Part shown: one piece after another, positions 31,355 to 43,180 of the stretch
Layout: every line of letters begins with the position of its first letter
Position numbering within the stretch: position 1 is the stretch's first letter
Source of the DNA: Petrolisthes cinctipes
Lineage: Eukaryota; Arthropoda; Malacostraca; Decapoda; Porcellanidae
DNA length: 64,000 nt
Direction: 5' to 3'
Assembly (NCBI GenBank): GCA_033782935.1
Contig: JAWQEG010000003.1
Location: 818,501 to 882,500 of the forward strand
Program-made: the position numbers and the translations under genes
Notes under the pieces: model-generated
The model's database searches: none
What the model was told of the DNA's origin: nothing
Seen by the model: only the letters and a program-made list of their open reading frames with translations

Positions 31355-32600
31355 AGGCCCTCTCGTCTGGACCATTGGACATGGCTTATGCACCGATATG
31401 CGGTGAAAACTGAACCACCCAAGTTTGCATGATGAACTTTAGGAAACTTACAAACAGCTCATCAGCAGTGCTTGAGGTGATTTACCATGGACATATGAAA
31501 TCACAAATACAGATGTCATAGCAAGCTTGGCAGGACTGGAAATTATACCCTACGAGCTTTAAATTATTATCATTTAAAACCGTCTTTGCTGTTTGTGTAT
31601 ATAAGATGCAAAATAATACCATTTGAGAAAAATTTATTCTTACACCACTTCCAGTATGAATCGCTAATTTATTTTATATAATCGATTGTAGCGCCAAATC
31701 TCATACCGGTGTTATATAGGTCTATGGGTGTTAACAATCTTATCACAGATAACAGAACTAGATTTTATCAGTGGAGTTTATTCTCTTTATCGCAGCGTCC
31801 ATTGCCTCCACTGACTGATTATCTGAGAGAAGCAACGTGAGAGGTGAAACCAGCGTCCCACCCCTCATTCCGACGCCTTCCAGACACTCAGTACGTTAGT
31901 TAGTAAGTTAATAATTTATTATTGAAAACTAAAATTACATCAAAGGAGGAGGACGGTGCCTCCCGCCCTCCCCCTATACAATAATCCAGTACGAAAACTT
32001 GAATCTTTAGGCGCATTGATAATTGTAGTTATTCATAATGTTTAATAGATTTAATGTAATGAAAAATTGCCCTTAGCGAGACAGTATATACAGTTGAGCT
32101 TTGTTCGTCTGTCTGGTAGTGTGTAGTGTTTTCCACACCGCTACCTTAGCGTTGTGTTGTTTATGGCGTCGCACTGAGACCTGGGGCAACTTCAGCTATA
32201 AGCCATTGCATCCTGTCATCGACATTGCATAATCATATTCTTTGCTTTGAATAATTAACTTTGATATAATCATAGGTAAGATAGTAAGCACTTTCGTGTA
32301 TACATCCTCTGACAGAATGGTCCGAGATATATGGTTTGAGAGTTTATATACAGTCACAGGGAGAGAGGGGCCGCACATGTTAATATGAGCTATGGACATT
32401 TTAAATGTGATAATTTGTTAACAGAAGTAACTTTGCAGCAGTTCTCGCCAGAATAACCAAAACAAAGTGTTCAACTCTGTTGGGGCGGGTCTGGTTAATT
32501 GCTTAATTAATTAAAAATGTTGGGAGGAAAGGTCAGATCAATACTGTATATTCTCGGGTCAGATTAATTTGTTTCGTGTGCAGCCTCTCCCCCTTTGTGA
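31355..32600. other. No gene recognised
   Basis: AT-rich sequence with short ORFs only; no inverted termini or tandem repeats noticed. Confidence 0.4.
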
Positions 32601-32619
32601 CTGTATTCAGGGTGTCCCA

Positions 32620-32890
32620 ACACCTTAGCCATGCCCAGTCTAAAATATAAGTGGTACGTAGAAAACACTAATAGATGAAAACAGCTTTATAATTCGATAT
32701 CTCATGTGCATAGTGATACAAGCAAGTCAGGATCGAAATCCATTTCTTAGAGGATGTTAGTCAAAGCAGGTTGAAGCTCTTTCCTGGTGTCCTGAAGGCT
32801 TACTTAACTCTGTCATTCAGTCTTTCACCCAAATGTTCATAGGCGTTGAGGTCAGGCGATGCTCCTGGCCATTCATTATTTCCGAAAAAT
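32620..32890 (-). pseudogene. Tc1/mariner-type transposase, C-terminal remnant
   Basis: Minus strand reads NNEWPGASPDLNAYEHLGER then LNDRVK and a stop. W-P-x-x-S-P-D-L-N-x-x-E-x-L is the hallmark around the last catalytic Asp of Tc1-type DD34-E/D transposases; here the Asp of SPDLN is present. Flanking sequence is too decayed to define the rest or the terminal repeats. Confidence 0.6.
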
Positions 32891-33419
32891 TCTTCTTTGT
32901 TCGCCTTTAGAAGAGTCTGGAAGAAAAACCTTCTAAAACAAGCACTTACTTTCTGTTTAGGCCAGTTGACCATCTCACAGTCAAAGGGATCACGTTTCCA
33001 ATTGCATTTGACTAAAGTTCATATGTTTGAACGGTACCTTGGTGAGAGAAGCTTCATACATTTGAATAATACATTGGTTGAGTGCGGTCGGCCAAGCGGA
33101 AGAATACATTCAGGCTGAAGAATACATTACCTGCCAGCTCATAATAATATTATCAATTTTATTGTACTTAACACACCATCGCTTCATTTGTTTTTCTATT
33201 GCCTTCTTATGTTAGTTTGGTTGTGGGGTGTACCCCAGCTGGGCTGGGCTTGGTATGTTTTGTTGGTTAAATAGAGTATTGACTGCAGTAGTCCTGGAGG
33301 TTGGTGAGTTGTGGAACCCCCCTCCATATTTAAACAGGGTTTGAGCTGTTCAGCCACCACCACCACTACCAAAATTTAAATATAAGAAAACATATTGGGG
33401 ATACTTCTCGGGGATCGCC

Positions 33420-35045
33420 AATCTATATATCTCGAGGGAAAATATGGATAAAAAAAGTCGACCACATACAGACATCCATTTTTCACGCAGCCGAGGCAAA
33501 TATTCCTAAAACTCCTACAGCCCACGATAGGCGAAGAGTTCCTTGGTGGACATCAGAATGCCGATAAGCACTCACTAAGTGCAATAGGATTTTAGATAGA
33601 GTCAACACAAGCTCATTTCATTGCCTATAAGGCAGCAAGGGCTGAGGTGAGGGGAACAGTTAAGTCAGCAAAACGAGTCCACGATGAATCTTACCACGCC
33701 ACTAGGTCAGGTCTGGTCCACAATTAATATTTTAAATAACAAGTACACCCGCAGGCCCATCACCACCCATGAGGTGGGTGGTAACATCATCGACGATCCC
33801 GTGGACATAGCTAACACCAATCCTAGACAATTTGCTGACGTAAGCAGCTCAGCTAACTACGACCCCTGTTTTCAAGACCACAAACGGGAGACTGAGCTGC
33901 GAGAGATAGACTTTGCCACAGAAGACGTAAACTCTAGCTACAACAAAGTGTTTACGATTAACGAACTTCTCCTCGCCCTGAAATCCTGTTAATTAAGGCT
34001 CCAGTCCCGGCCCCTCAACCATTACGTAAGGTATGATTCAGCATCTTACTCAGGACAACCTGAGTAAGCTGTTAGCGGTGTTTAATGAGAATTAGACGTC
34101 TCGAACTATTCCAAACTCATGGCACTACGCTCAAGTCATACCGATACCTAAACGAGAAAGTCGCCTTACGAATCCCAGTTCGTTTCGTCCTACTGCGCTG
34201 ACTGACTGTCTATGTAAGGTCATGGAACATATGGTAAATAAAAGACTGGTTTTTGTTTTAGAGTCGAAGAATGTGTTAAATGTTTAACAGTGGATTTCGT
34301 CAACATCGGTCGTCAATATTTACTCGGAAACATTTCATGACAGGTATATTTTTGGACATTTAAAAAGCATACAACATGACATGGCATAACGGACTACTAC
34401 AGAAACTTTACGCCTATGGATTAAGGGGTAATTTGTCTATATTTCTAAGTAACTTCCTTGCTGACGGGACATTTTCTATCTGGTTGCCCTATAATATAAT
34501 ATCCCACATATTTTTCCTAGAATATGGGGTGCCCCAAGGAAGTGTGAAGACCGACTTTTTTCAATGTTGCTATTAATGATATTCTGTCATCAGCTTCTGT
34601 TCCCCGAAATCTTAATGACTCACTGTCTGCTAACGATTGCGCATTATGGCACTCAGTCCCCAATGTTCAATTTTAGGCGAGGCAGATTCAATTAGTACTT
34701 GACTTTGTCCATCAGTGGGCCTCGCAGTTGGGTTTTAAGTTTTCTGTTCCTAAGTGTGTCGGCATTGTTTTCACCCATTAACGTAGAGTACCTGAATTGC
34801 ACATTACTTTAGTTAATCAGCCGATACCTTTTCAATATTCTGTAAAATTCTTAGGCCTACATTTTGACAGTAGGCTTAATTGAAAAAGTCATATAAATTA
34901 TTTGCTTGCTTGTTGTAGGAAGAATTTAAATGTCCTTAAATACTTATCCGGTAAATCTTGGGGAGCTGACAGAACATATTGATTGTGTATGAGTCCCTCA
35001 TACGTTCAAAGCTTAACTATGGCGCACAGATTCCTGTTGCTGACG
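33420..35045 (+). pseudogene. Jockey-like LINE, endonuclease end and reverse transcriptase, decayed
   Basis: Homology runs through several frames: FHAAEANIPKTP and VPWWTSECR (endonuclease C-terminus and linker, about 33480-33560), KAARAEVRGTVKSAKR (33630), then 33684-33992 VWSTINILNNKYTRRPITTH and FTINELLLALKSC. RT blocks: NPSSFRPTALTDCLCKVMEH (about 34170-34230), GVPQGSV (34530), a degenerate A-D-D position (SANDCALWHS), KFLGLHFDSRLN (34845) and LIRSKLNYGAQIPVADE (35010-35045). Many stops. The copy ends abruptly where gypsy RT sequence begins. Confidence 0.8.
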
Positions 35046-35046
35046 A

Positions 35047-35650
35047 AGACATCAAGAAGATTGCCATCACCAAGCCCTTTGGATTGTTTTAGTTCCCGGC
35101 CATGAACTTCGGATTACGTAATGCTGCACAAACGTTCAAGAGGTTTATGGACAAGTACTGTGTGGACTAGATTACACCATGGTATATATCGATGACATAC
35201 TTGTCGCGTCCCACGACCATGAACAACACCAGCAGCACCTGCGGGAGCTCTTCTCACGCCTACAGCAGTTCGGCCTAAAAATCCATCCATCCAAGTGTGT
35301 CATCAGGGCAGACCATCTCGACTTCCTCGGACACCACGTTACACCACTAGGCATCACACCCCTGCTGCAGAAGGTTGAGGCCATTAGGGATTCCCCCCCT
35401 ACCTACCACAATGAGAAAACTCATGGAATTCCTAGGCGTGGTGAATTATTACCACCACATTATTACCACCGCTTTATTCCTCACGCCGCTTCTGCCCTCG
35501 CACCACTCCAAGATCTTCTCAAGGGGCTAAAGAAGACATCCTAGAAGAAACTCGTCTGGCCACTTACAGCCGAGGCAGCATTCACCGCCATCAAAACTAA
35601 GCTCGCCGACACTACACTTCTGGCATATCCTACACCCCATGCACCCACAT
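35047..35650 (+). pseudogene. Ty3/gypsy RT and RNase H start, CsRn1-like fragment
   Basis: Starts KKIAITKPFGLF, FPAMNFGLRNAAQTFKRF. From 35179: MVYIDDILVASHDHEQHQQH, LDFLGHHVTPLGITPLLQKV, then HAASALAPLQDLLKGLKK and AAFTAIKTKLADTTLLAYPT. It resembles the RT at 21137-21655 closely in motif wording, so it belongs to a related CsRn1-type element. No LTR, gag or integrase accompanies it; it is truncated on both sides. Confidence 0.8.
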
Positions 35651-35654
35651 CTAT

Positions 35655-35760
35655 CTACACCCCCCTTTCCCAACCATGGGGTCGCGACCCCCAATGGGGT
35701 CAACAAGCATTTTCTCTGGGGTCGCCAAGCACTCACAAGTCTCACAACTTCAAAAAATAA
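35655..35760. repeat. hAT-like terminal remnant
   Basis: TTCCCAACCATGGGGTCGCG followed by ACCCCCAATGGGGTC resembles the common animal hAT terminus CAGTGGTTCCCAACC...GGGGTCGCGACCCC. The partner end was not found. Confidence 0.4.
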
Positions 35761-35894
35761 GATTAAGCCATGAAGCTGTGTAATTATATATAACAAAACT
35801 GAAAACTAAAGCAAGAGGAAACAATATAAACTAAGGTAACATAAAATATCAATACAAACAATATGTTATATTAAACATGGCAATAAATTACATA

Positions 35895-36950
35895 GGGGAG
35901 TTCATGTAGTAATCATCCAAATGCCTTGGGGCGCGCTTGATGCGTTGTGGTCTAGGCGTGAAGGGTTGGGCTGGCACATTGCTTGGAGACCCTTGCTGCT
36001 TCCCTGCCAGTTAGTGGTTGCTGTCTGGGCGGAGGTGACGTCTGTTTCTACGTGTAGCCCCACCGCTGCCATCTAGCCATATCAGGTACTCGTGGTGTAG
36101 TCTGCTCCATTATGGTTCCTGCCAGATCCCACTGTCCAGTTGCTGGGTTCTGAATGAGGGTTCGCTGTCCAGGTTCGAGGGGCGTAAAGTCGTGAGCTGA
36201 CTGGTCATACCGAAGTGAGGCATTTGCTGTTGAGCGGCACATAGACCGTTCCTGTTCACGTTACATTTTTTCCCATTGTTCGTTGACTAAGTAGCGAGAA
36301 CTCTCCACTGATATGGCGTCTCGTAACTGCCTGCCTGTCAACGATTGGGCTGGGGAGGAATCAGAATTTTGCAGGGGTGTGTTTAGATATTGCATGAGTG
36401 CCCAGGTAACACCTTCAGTATCCAGGGATACCCCCGGGAGATGTTGCCTTGTAATAGCCTCTTAGCAGATATGACAGCTACCTCTGCGCACCCGTTAGAT
36501 TGGGCGTGGTGGACGGAGGAGATTCTCAGGGTGACAAACCATGCAATGAGAAATTTCCTTATTTTTGACTGGTGAGGTTAGTGCCTCCATCGCATGATAG
36601 TTCTACGGGGATGCCAAATCTCCTGAACCATCGTCGGAATGTTGTGATAAGGCGAGAGCTAGTGGCCTCTCCTGGTATGTACTCCACCTATATCCAGTCA
36701 ATCAGTCAGCATAAGCCATGTAGATGTTGCCATCTTGATGAAATAGGTCTGCCACTACTTGCTGGAATGGGTACTGAGGTGGAGGGGTAGGTAGTCGTTT
36801 CTGCTCCACCTCTGCTTCTATATCTGGCCAGTACACCGATTGTCTGGCTCTACGGAGCATGGAGTACCTACCTTGGTAGAGGGCATGGAGGTTGTTCAGT
36901 ACAATGCGTCTAACGCTGGCAGTGATGACCAAGCATGGGGCCTTCTCTTC
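35895..36950 (-). pseudogene. Ty3/gypsy integrase, second lineage
   Basis: Minus strand. From 36932: IVLNNLHALYQGRYSMLRRA, RQSVYWPDIEAEVEQ (HHCC-side region), PPQYPFQQVVADLFHQDGNI with catalytic Asp in VADLF, YMAYADW, then GIPVELSCDGGTNLTSQ with the second Asp. The C-terminal part (36242-36048) reads MCRSTANASLRYDQSAHDF, PGQRTLIQNPATGQWD. The tail RRNRRHLRPDSNH and PRPQRIKRAPRHLDD follow, ending about 35895. Wording differs clearly from the CsRn1-type integrase, so this is another gypsy lineage (Mag-like by impression). Confidence 0.75.
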
Positions 36951-37289
36951 GAAAATTTATAGGACTATGTCGCCCTGACAGGAGAGATGACGTTGCATCC
37001 TAAAATAAGGTCGTAGGGCAGGTGGTTCCAATTAGTCCTGATGGTCGGCCCAGCCGTTGCTGGCCGCACATTAATGAAGCAGTTGACAGTCTTCATCCTT
37101 ACGAGCCTCCTCTTCCACATGCTTAAGGTCTACAACGTGTCCCTTGTCGTCCTCTGCCGCCCCCGCCACTACGGCAACTGTGGCTGCACTCACTGTTTCG
37201 TCATCAGTCTCGTCGGACTCTTCTAGTGTACTCGCCAGGGCTTGATAGCATGAGAGTGTATCTGCAGCACAGTTAGCTTTGTCTTTAAC

Positions 37290-38775
37290 CTATTTGATGC
37301 GAAAGTTATACATTAGTGTTCTTTCCTTCAGGTTGAGGATGCATAGGTTGTGGATGTTTCGAAGTTCTTTGATGCTGAAGATTTTGGTTAGGGCCCTGTG
37401 GTCCATAACGAATGTCAGGTTTCTGTATCCGAGGAGGAATAAGCGGGCTTTTTTGAGGCACCGGGTAATTGCTAGTGCTTCCCCCTCCAGTGTGCTGTAG
37501 TTTTTCTCTGCCTCTGTAAGATGTCGACTACCACAGAGCACCAACTGCCATCCATCTTTGCAGCACATGGGGGCTTCCCAAGACACACACTGGCAGTACT
37601 GCTGCATAACAAGGAACCCTTTCCCTTGGCGGCTGTAGTCTGTGAGCACAATAGTGGGGCATGAAGTATCATAGTATCGGAGCCCCTCTACTGCTAGACG
37701 TCTGATGGTTTCCTTCGTTGATTTAAAGATTGAAGCGAGAGTGTTGTCCCAGTACTCACCTTTTCCATTGGGTTTCTTCAGCAGTTCCCTGAAGGGCTCC
37801 ATGATGGGTGCTACAGCCAAGAAAGGTACTACTTAATTCACAATGCCGAACCATGATCGAATATCCGTCAGGGATAGGCTGGATGGTATTGTGAACTCCA
37901 TGATACTTCTGGTGAAGTCGTGACTGGGTTGGTACTCCTTCCAGCCTAGGAGATACCCAGCAAACGTGACGCTTCTTTTGCATAAGCTGAAGTTGTCGGG
38001 CCTCAGTGTCACCCCATCCTCCATGCATCTCTGCAACAGGTCATAAGTGTGCCAGAAGGATTCTACTATGCTGCGGTCGTGCAGAAGTGTGTCATCTACA
38101 CACTTTAACTTCCTGGGAGTGTCGGTGATTATGTCGTCGAAACGTTTTGTTAAGGCATCCTGCGCTGCACAGTGCCCCATGGGAGTTCTGCAGTAGCGGA
38201 ACCGCCCCCATGGTGTGATGAACGTTGTCAGCTTGCGACTCTCATAGTCAAGTGGGATTTGGTGGTACCCAGAGTATCCTATGCGTCAACCACTGTCTTA
38301 AACGAGTGTTTCGCAACGCTTGTGATGAGATCAAAGGGGGGCCTGATGTGGTGTGTTTCATGCAGGCATGACTGATTCAGTTTCTGGAAATCCACTGTTT
38401 TGCGTGGTTTCCCATTCTTCTTGGGTACCACCACCATGCGAGCACACCACTCTTTGGGCTCCCCAGCAGGCATCTCTTCAATAATGCCTTTACTGATGTC
38501 GTCGTCCAGCTGTCGCCACTCTTCATCATAGAAGTGATGGGGTACTGTGGCTCTGTGGCAGGTACTGCGTATGGGCGCACGTCGGGTCGGAGGTGAATGT
38601 GATGTGGGAGGCCTCTCATCTCAGGCAAGGGGGTGTGCTTTTTGGTGGTGAAGAGTAGAGACCCTATATAGAGAGACTGGACAGCCAAAATTTCTGCTGC
38701 TCGCTGATTGGCTGGTTGAATTGGGCGCCATGTTTGCTCATACTCGTCTCTGCCTGCTAGCAGGTTCGGCACAAT
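37290..38775 (-). pseudogene. Ty3/gypsy RT and RNase H, second lineage
   Basis: Minus strand. About 38770-38480: linker KKHTPLPEMRGLPHHIHLRP. RT: GEPKEWCARMVVVPKKNGKP, RKTVDFQKLNQSCLHETHH (38470-38370). 38180-37833: KCVDDTLLHD, where Cys-Val-Asp-Asp is the catalytic box, and SVTFAGYLLGWKEYQP. RNase H: IVLTDYSRQGKGFLVMQQ, LCGSRHLTEAEKNYSTLEGE, LTFVMDHRALTKIF. Frame breaks occur at about 38280 and 37830. Together with 35895-36950 it forms the pol half of a minus-strand element without recognised gag or LTRs. Confidence 0.8.
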
Positions 38776-39460
38776 GTATATTTTGCCTCGACTATGATGC
38801 GTGACTGATTACTCGGTAGAATGTTGTTATATTTATATAATATCTTCTTTAGATAAACCAGTAAAGATAGTTTTTAGTCGATCTTCAACTCAACATAAAT
38901 ATTCCTTGAAATCTTCCGTATGCCTTTCAGAATGCCGAACTAAATGGTGACGAAACAGTAATATGATACTGTACTTAACCATTCATCGCAACAACAAATT
39001 CCCTCATATTTATGTGAACAGCATGTAAACAGTAATGTGTAAACATTGGTAATACCCCTACGGAAATCATTTTCAAACAAAAAATAATTAAACTAACCGG
39101 AGTATCAAAGGTTTCACAGATACCCTAAACTCATTGACTACTGCTGTCGTCTTTCAGTCAAACGTCTTGGTTTAGTAGCGTTGTCTGGCAACCCATCACA
39201 TCCTATCATGTGCTTTAAATAACGCCTACATGACGTATAATAGGATTTATAACTTCAGGGATCTTATAGTATTTAAAAATATATACCTGTATATTTTCGT
39301 CAACATTTTGCCCACGAATGTCAGCAGGAGATTACTAGCTGGTAGTATCTAGAAACTATATATTTTATCTATAGGGCCTACTAACTTGAGAGGTATAGCG
39401 AAAAACACAAAAATGAGCAAGAATGGCGGCTGTCCAGTCTCTCTTATATAGGGTCTCTAG
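38650..39460. repeat. Spaced inverted repeat, arms of about 31 bp
   Basis: AGAGACCCTATATAGAGAGA (38655-38674) continuing to ACTGGACAGCC is mirrored by GGCTGTCCAGTCTCTCTTAT at 39427-39446 continuing to AGGGTCTCT. The left arm lies in the minus-strand gypsy pol, so the right arm may be an inverted scrap of the same element. No gene recognised between 38815 and 39420. Confidence 0.6.
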
Positions 39461-39589
39461 TGAAGAGGTGGAGTGGGAGTTAGGTGACTATATGTGGACC
39501 AATCAGGAGACACCTTAATTACCAATGACGTATAGAACTCAGTGGAACACATATTTTGAACAGAGTACGGTATTATAGTCTAATTACTG

Positions 39590-40790
39590 CAGTGTTGCTA
39601 AGTATGGGAAATTATATAAAGATTGTTCAAGAGTAGCCTACATAAGGAAATTTCTACTAGACGAAATAATCATGAATAAACAGGGAATTTGTGAAGTAAA
39701 ATGGAAAATTCTGATGTTGAAGTTAAGAAAATTTCGTCAAGCAGATTCTGCAACACTGCCCACCATTAGTAGGTAGTAATAGCCATGTAATGGTGCCAGG
39801 TGCAGAGAAATTTATCTGTTTAAGGAATTATAAAGTCCACACAGGGAAATTATATAAAGATTGGTCAGGAGTAAACAAGGAAATTTCTACCAGACAAAAA
39901 TATACCAAAAAGACTGTCAATGTTCAAGAGTAAACAGCGAGGGAATTATTAAGTGTTAAAAGGGAAAAACAATAAAAAAGACTGTCAATGTTCAAGAGCA
40001 AACAGGGAATTATTAAATTTAGGCTAAAACGGGAAAGTTTGATGTTGAAGTTGGGGAAGTTTTGTTAATAAGCAATTAGCAGATCTGGCAACACTGAGCC
40101 CACTACTGCCTGTAGAGTAGAGATTATTGCATTGATGCCAAGTATGGGAAATTTTCTCTAGACATGGAGAATTAGAGATACCAATGGTAGTCGTGGGCGA
40201 TACCACCAGATTTTAGTAATCACGATTACTGATTACTTTAACGAAAGTAATCGAATAGTAACGTTGCGATTACTAGATTATGAGATAAAGATTTTGTTTT
40301 TCAAAATTTCAATGTCTCTCAAAAAGTCAAAAGGTTCCTTAAACGAATAGGCGTATGGTGAATAGGAATACATGTTACACAAGCTACATTTATTTCCCTC
40401 AAAAACATTTTCCGGTGACTAAACATAAAAATTAAATCATCGATAGTAATCATATCAGGGATTCGATAATTGAAAAAATAATCGACAACAATATTTTTTC
40501 AGATAGTAATCGAAGTAATCGATTACAAATACTCGATTACGCCCACCGCTAACCAATGGGAATATTATATTAAGAATGTTTAAGAGTTAATGGAGAAATT
40601 TTTACCAGACTAATTAATTATAAAGAAAATGGTTAGCCTAATGTGCGATTATCTTCAAAAGTAGACAGGGAATTCTCAGGTAAAATGAGGAAATTCTGAT
40701 GTTGAAGTTGGGGAAATTTCGTGAATCAGACCTGGCAACACTGGACTAATGGACGTACAGTAGTGGTACTAGTGGACCTGGCAACACTGG
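39590..40790. repeat. Copies of a short repeat with CTGGCAACACTG ends
   Basis: Several partial copies of one family (GGGAAATTATATAAAGATTG, TGTTCAAGAGTAAACAGGGA, GATGTTGAAGTTGGG, CAGACCTGGCAACACTG). The same family occurs at 62920-63250 in this window. One copy is split by the hAT MITE at 40188. Confidence 0.75.
40188..40551. mobile_element. hAT miniature transposon (364 bp)
   Basis: Termini TAGTCGTGGGCG and, inverted, TAGCGGTGGGCG are flanked by a perfect 8-bp TSD ACCAATGG (40180-40187 and 40552-40559). An 8-bp TSD and TAGNGGTGGGC ends are typical of hAT. The interior is AT-rich with TAATCGATTAC motifs and is non-coding. Confidence 0.85.
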
Positions 40791-41029
40791 ACTGATGGAC
40801 GTACTGTAGTGGACTGATGGTAGATGTGGTTGTATACTAGTATGCTACTGTACTACTGGCAGACACACGGACTCATAATAATATCAGAGTCGGGAGTTGC
40901 TCATCAATGTTTTGTAAGATAATTTCATTGTTTCCTTACACTTTACTACAACGGGAATATACAGGCTCATTCAACATCCCAGGTATTAAATTAAATGATA
41001 ACTTGCTTGGGTAATTTTAAGCACCCATA

Positions 41030-43180
41030 TCGGTAATTATCTAGTATACTGCCGTTGGCATTTACCTGGACTTTCCGTTTTATAGCAGTGTAGGCAGATT
41101 CGTCTAGGTACCAGTAATTTGCCCCGGTAATTTCCTGTACTTTACCACGGTTATTCCCGGTAGTTTGCCCAGGTTAGGTCCCGGAGTAAATATTGAAAGA
41201 ATTACCGTTATTGCGTACGGTTTTTCTACCTTCATTACCCACTTATTTAGACCATTCTAGACTCTTCAGTAAATTTACAGAAGAACTGGGTTCACTATAT
41301 TGCATAATTTAGTATCATTACCCACTATTTTGGACCATTCTAACACACTTTTCATCTATGGTGTTTCTCTCGGAAGTTAGTCTGACCTGACCTAACCTAG
41401 ACCACAGCAGACTACCGGGACCTAATCTGGGCAAACTACCGGGATGTAACCGGTGTAAACTATCATAAAGTGACTGGGGCAAATTTCCGGGACCTAGCCG
41501 GATGTGGTAACACTGAGCAAACCTAGCCAAAAACCCAGTTATTCTGTAATAATACCCTATTTTCTTCTATGGCATTTCCTCCGCAAATGCCCCATTTCCT
41601 CCGCAAATGCCCCATTTCCAAGATATTCAAATTGAAATTAGCCTGACCTTACCTAACCTAACCTAGACTGCATCAGACTACCGGGACCTAACCTGGGCAA
41701 ACTAACGGGAGATAACCATGGGAAAGTACAGGAAATGACCGGGGCAAAATACTGGTACCTAGCAGGATATGGCAACACTGCTACAAAACAGTAATTCTTT
41801 CAATAAATACCGGTCCCGGTAGTCTGCTGTTGTCTAGGTTAGGGTAAATTTACAGAAGTACTGAGTGCACTATATTGTATATTTTATTATCATTACCCAC
41901 TATTTTGGACCAATCTAAGACACTTTTCATGTATGGCGTTTCAGAGATGCCCCGTGTTACAAACATAATTTAGAAAATAGTCTAACCTAACCTAGACCAC
42001 AGCAGACTTCTGGGACATAACCTGGCCACACTACCGGGACATAACCTGGGCAAACTACCGGATATATATAACCGGTGTAAACTATCATAAAGTGACCGGG
42101 GTAAATTCCCGGGACTTAGCCGGATGTGGTAACACTGCGCGGCCCTAGCCAAGAACACAGTACTTCTGTAATAATACCTAAGTGAGGTAAGGTCAGGCTA
42201 ATTTCGGTAATTATCTATTATATTGCCGTTTTCTTATACGATGTTTTTACCCACTAATTTATACCATTCTGAAAAACTTTTTCTATGGCAATTTCTTCAG
42301 GAATTTCCACGATAGGGCATATTCATATGGGGTATTTTGAAATTAGCCTTACCTTACCGGTATTTATTGAAAGAATTGCTCCCAGTATTTTGCCCCGGTC
42401 ATTTCCTGTACTTTACCACAATTATTTCCCGGAGTTTGCCCAGGTTAGGTCCTAGTAGTCTGCTGTGGTCTAGGTTAGGTTAGGTAAGGTCAGGCTAATT
42501 TCAAAATGCCCCATTTGAATATGCCCTACCTTGGAAATGGGATAGGGCATTTGCAGAGGAATAGTCTTATAATGGTCTGAATAAGTGGGTAATGAAGGTA
42601 GAAAAGCCATGCATGATAATGGCAATTCTTTCAATATTTACCACCTTACCTAACCTAGGCCACAGCAGACTACTGGGACCTAACCTGGGCAAACTACCGG
42701 GAACTAACCATGGTAATTTTAAAGTACCACGACCTGAATGGGGCAAAATACTGGGACGTAGCGGGATTTGGCAACACTGCAACAAAATAGAAATAGTCTA
42801 GAAAAATACCCTAATTTCGAAATGCCCCATTTGAATATTGGAAATGGTGCACATCCGAAGAAAAGTGTCTTAGAATGGTATAAATTAATGGGTAATAAGG
42901 TAGAAATATCGCAATAGAATAGGTAATTACCTTGCCGTTTTCTATTACAATGCTTTTACTGTCTTAAGCCACTAATTTATACCATTCTAAGACACTATAC
43001 TTCTATGGCAGTTTTGAAACTAGCCTGACCTTACCTAACCCAACTCGACTGCAGCAGATTGCCGGGAACTAACCTGGGCAAACTACCGGGACATAATCGT
43101 GGTAAATGACCAGGACCTGACTGAAGCAATATACTGGGACCTAGCCGGATCTGGTAACACTGCTACAAAACGTCAGTATA
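41030..43180. repeat. Cluster of miniature elements, GGCAACACTG / CCCGGTAGTTTGCCCAGG family
   Basis: At least six partial copies in both orientations. Recognisable blocks: GGCAACACTGC, AGGTCCCGGTAGTCTGCTG, GTAGTTTGCCCAGGTTAGG, TTTGCCCCGGTCATTTCC, AGGTTAGGTTAGGTAAGG, AAATGCCCCATTTGAATATG, TTAGAATGGT and TAATGAAGGTAGAAAA. Two further copies are at 49390-50050. No coding potential; short ORFs here are artefacts of the repeats. Confidence 0.85.

Noticed and set aside
42600..42680. Interstitial telomere (TTAGG)n
   Set aside because: Only two or three TTAGG-like units occur, always inside the same miniature-element consensus, so they are not telomeric arrays.
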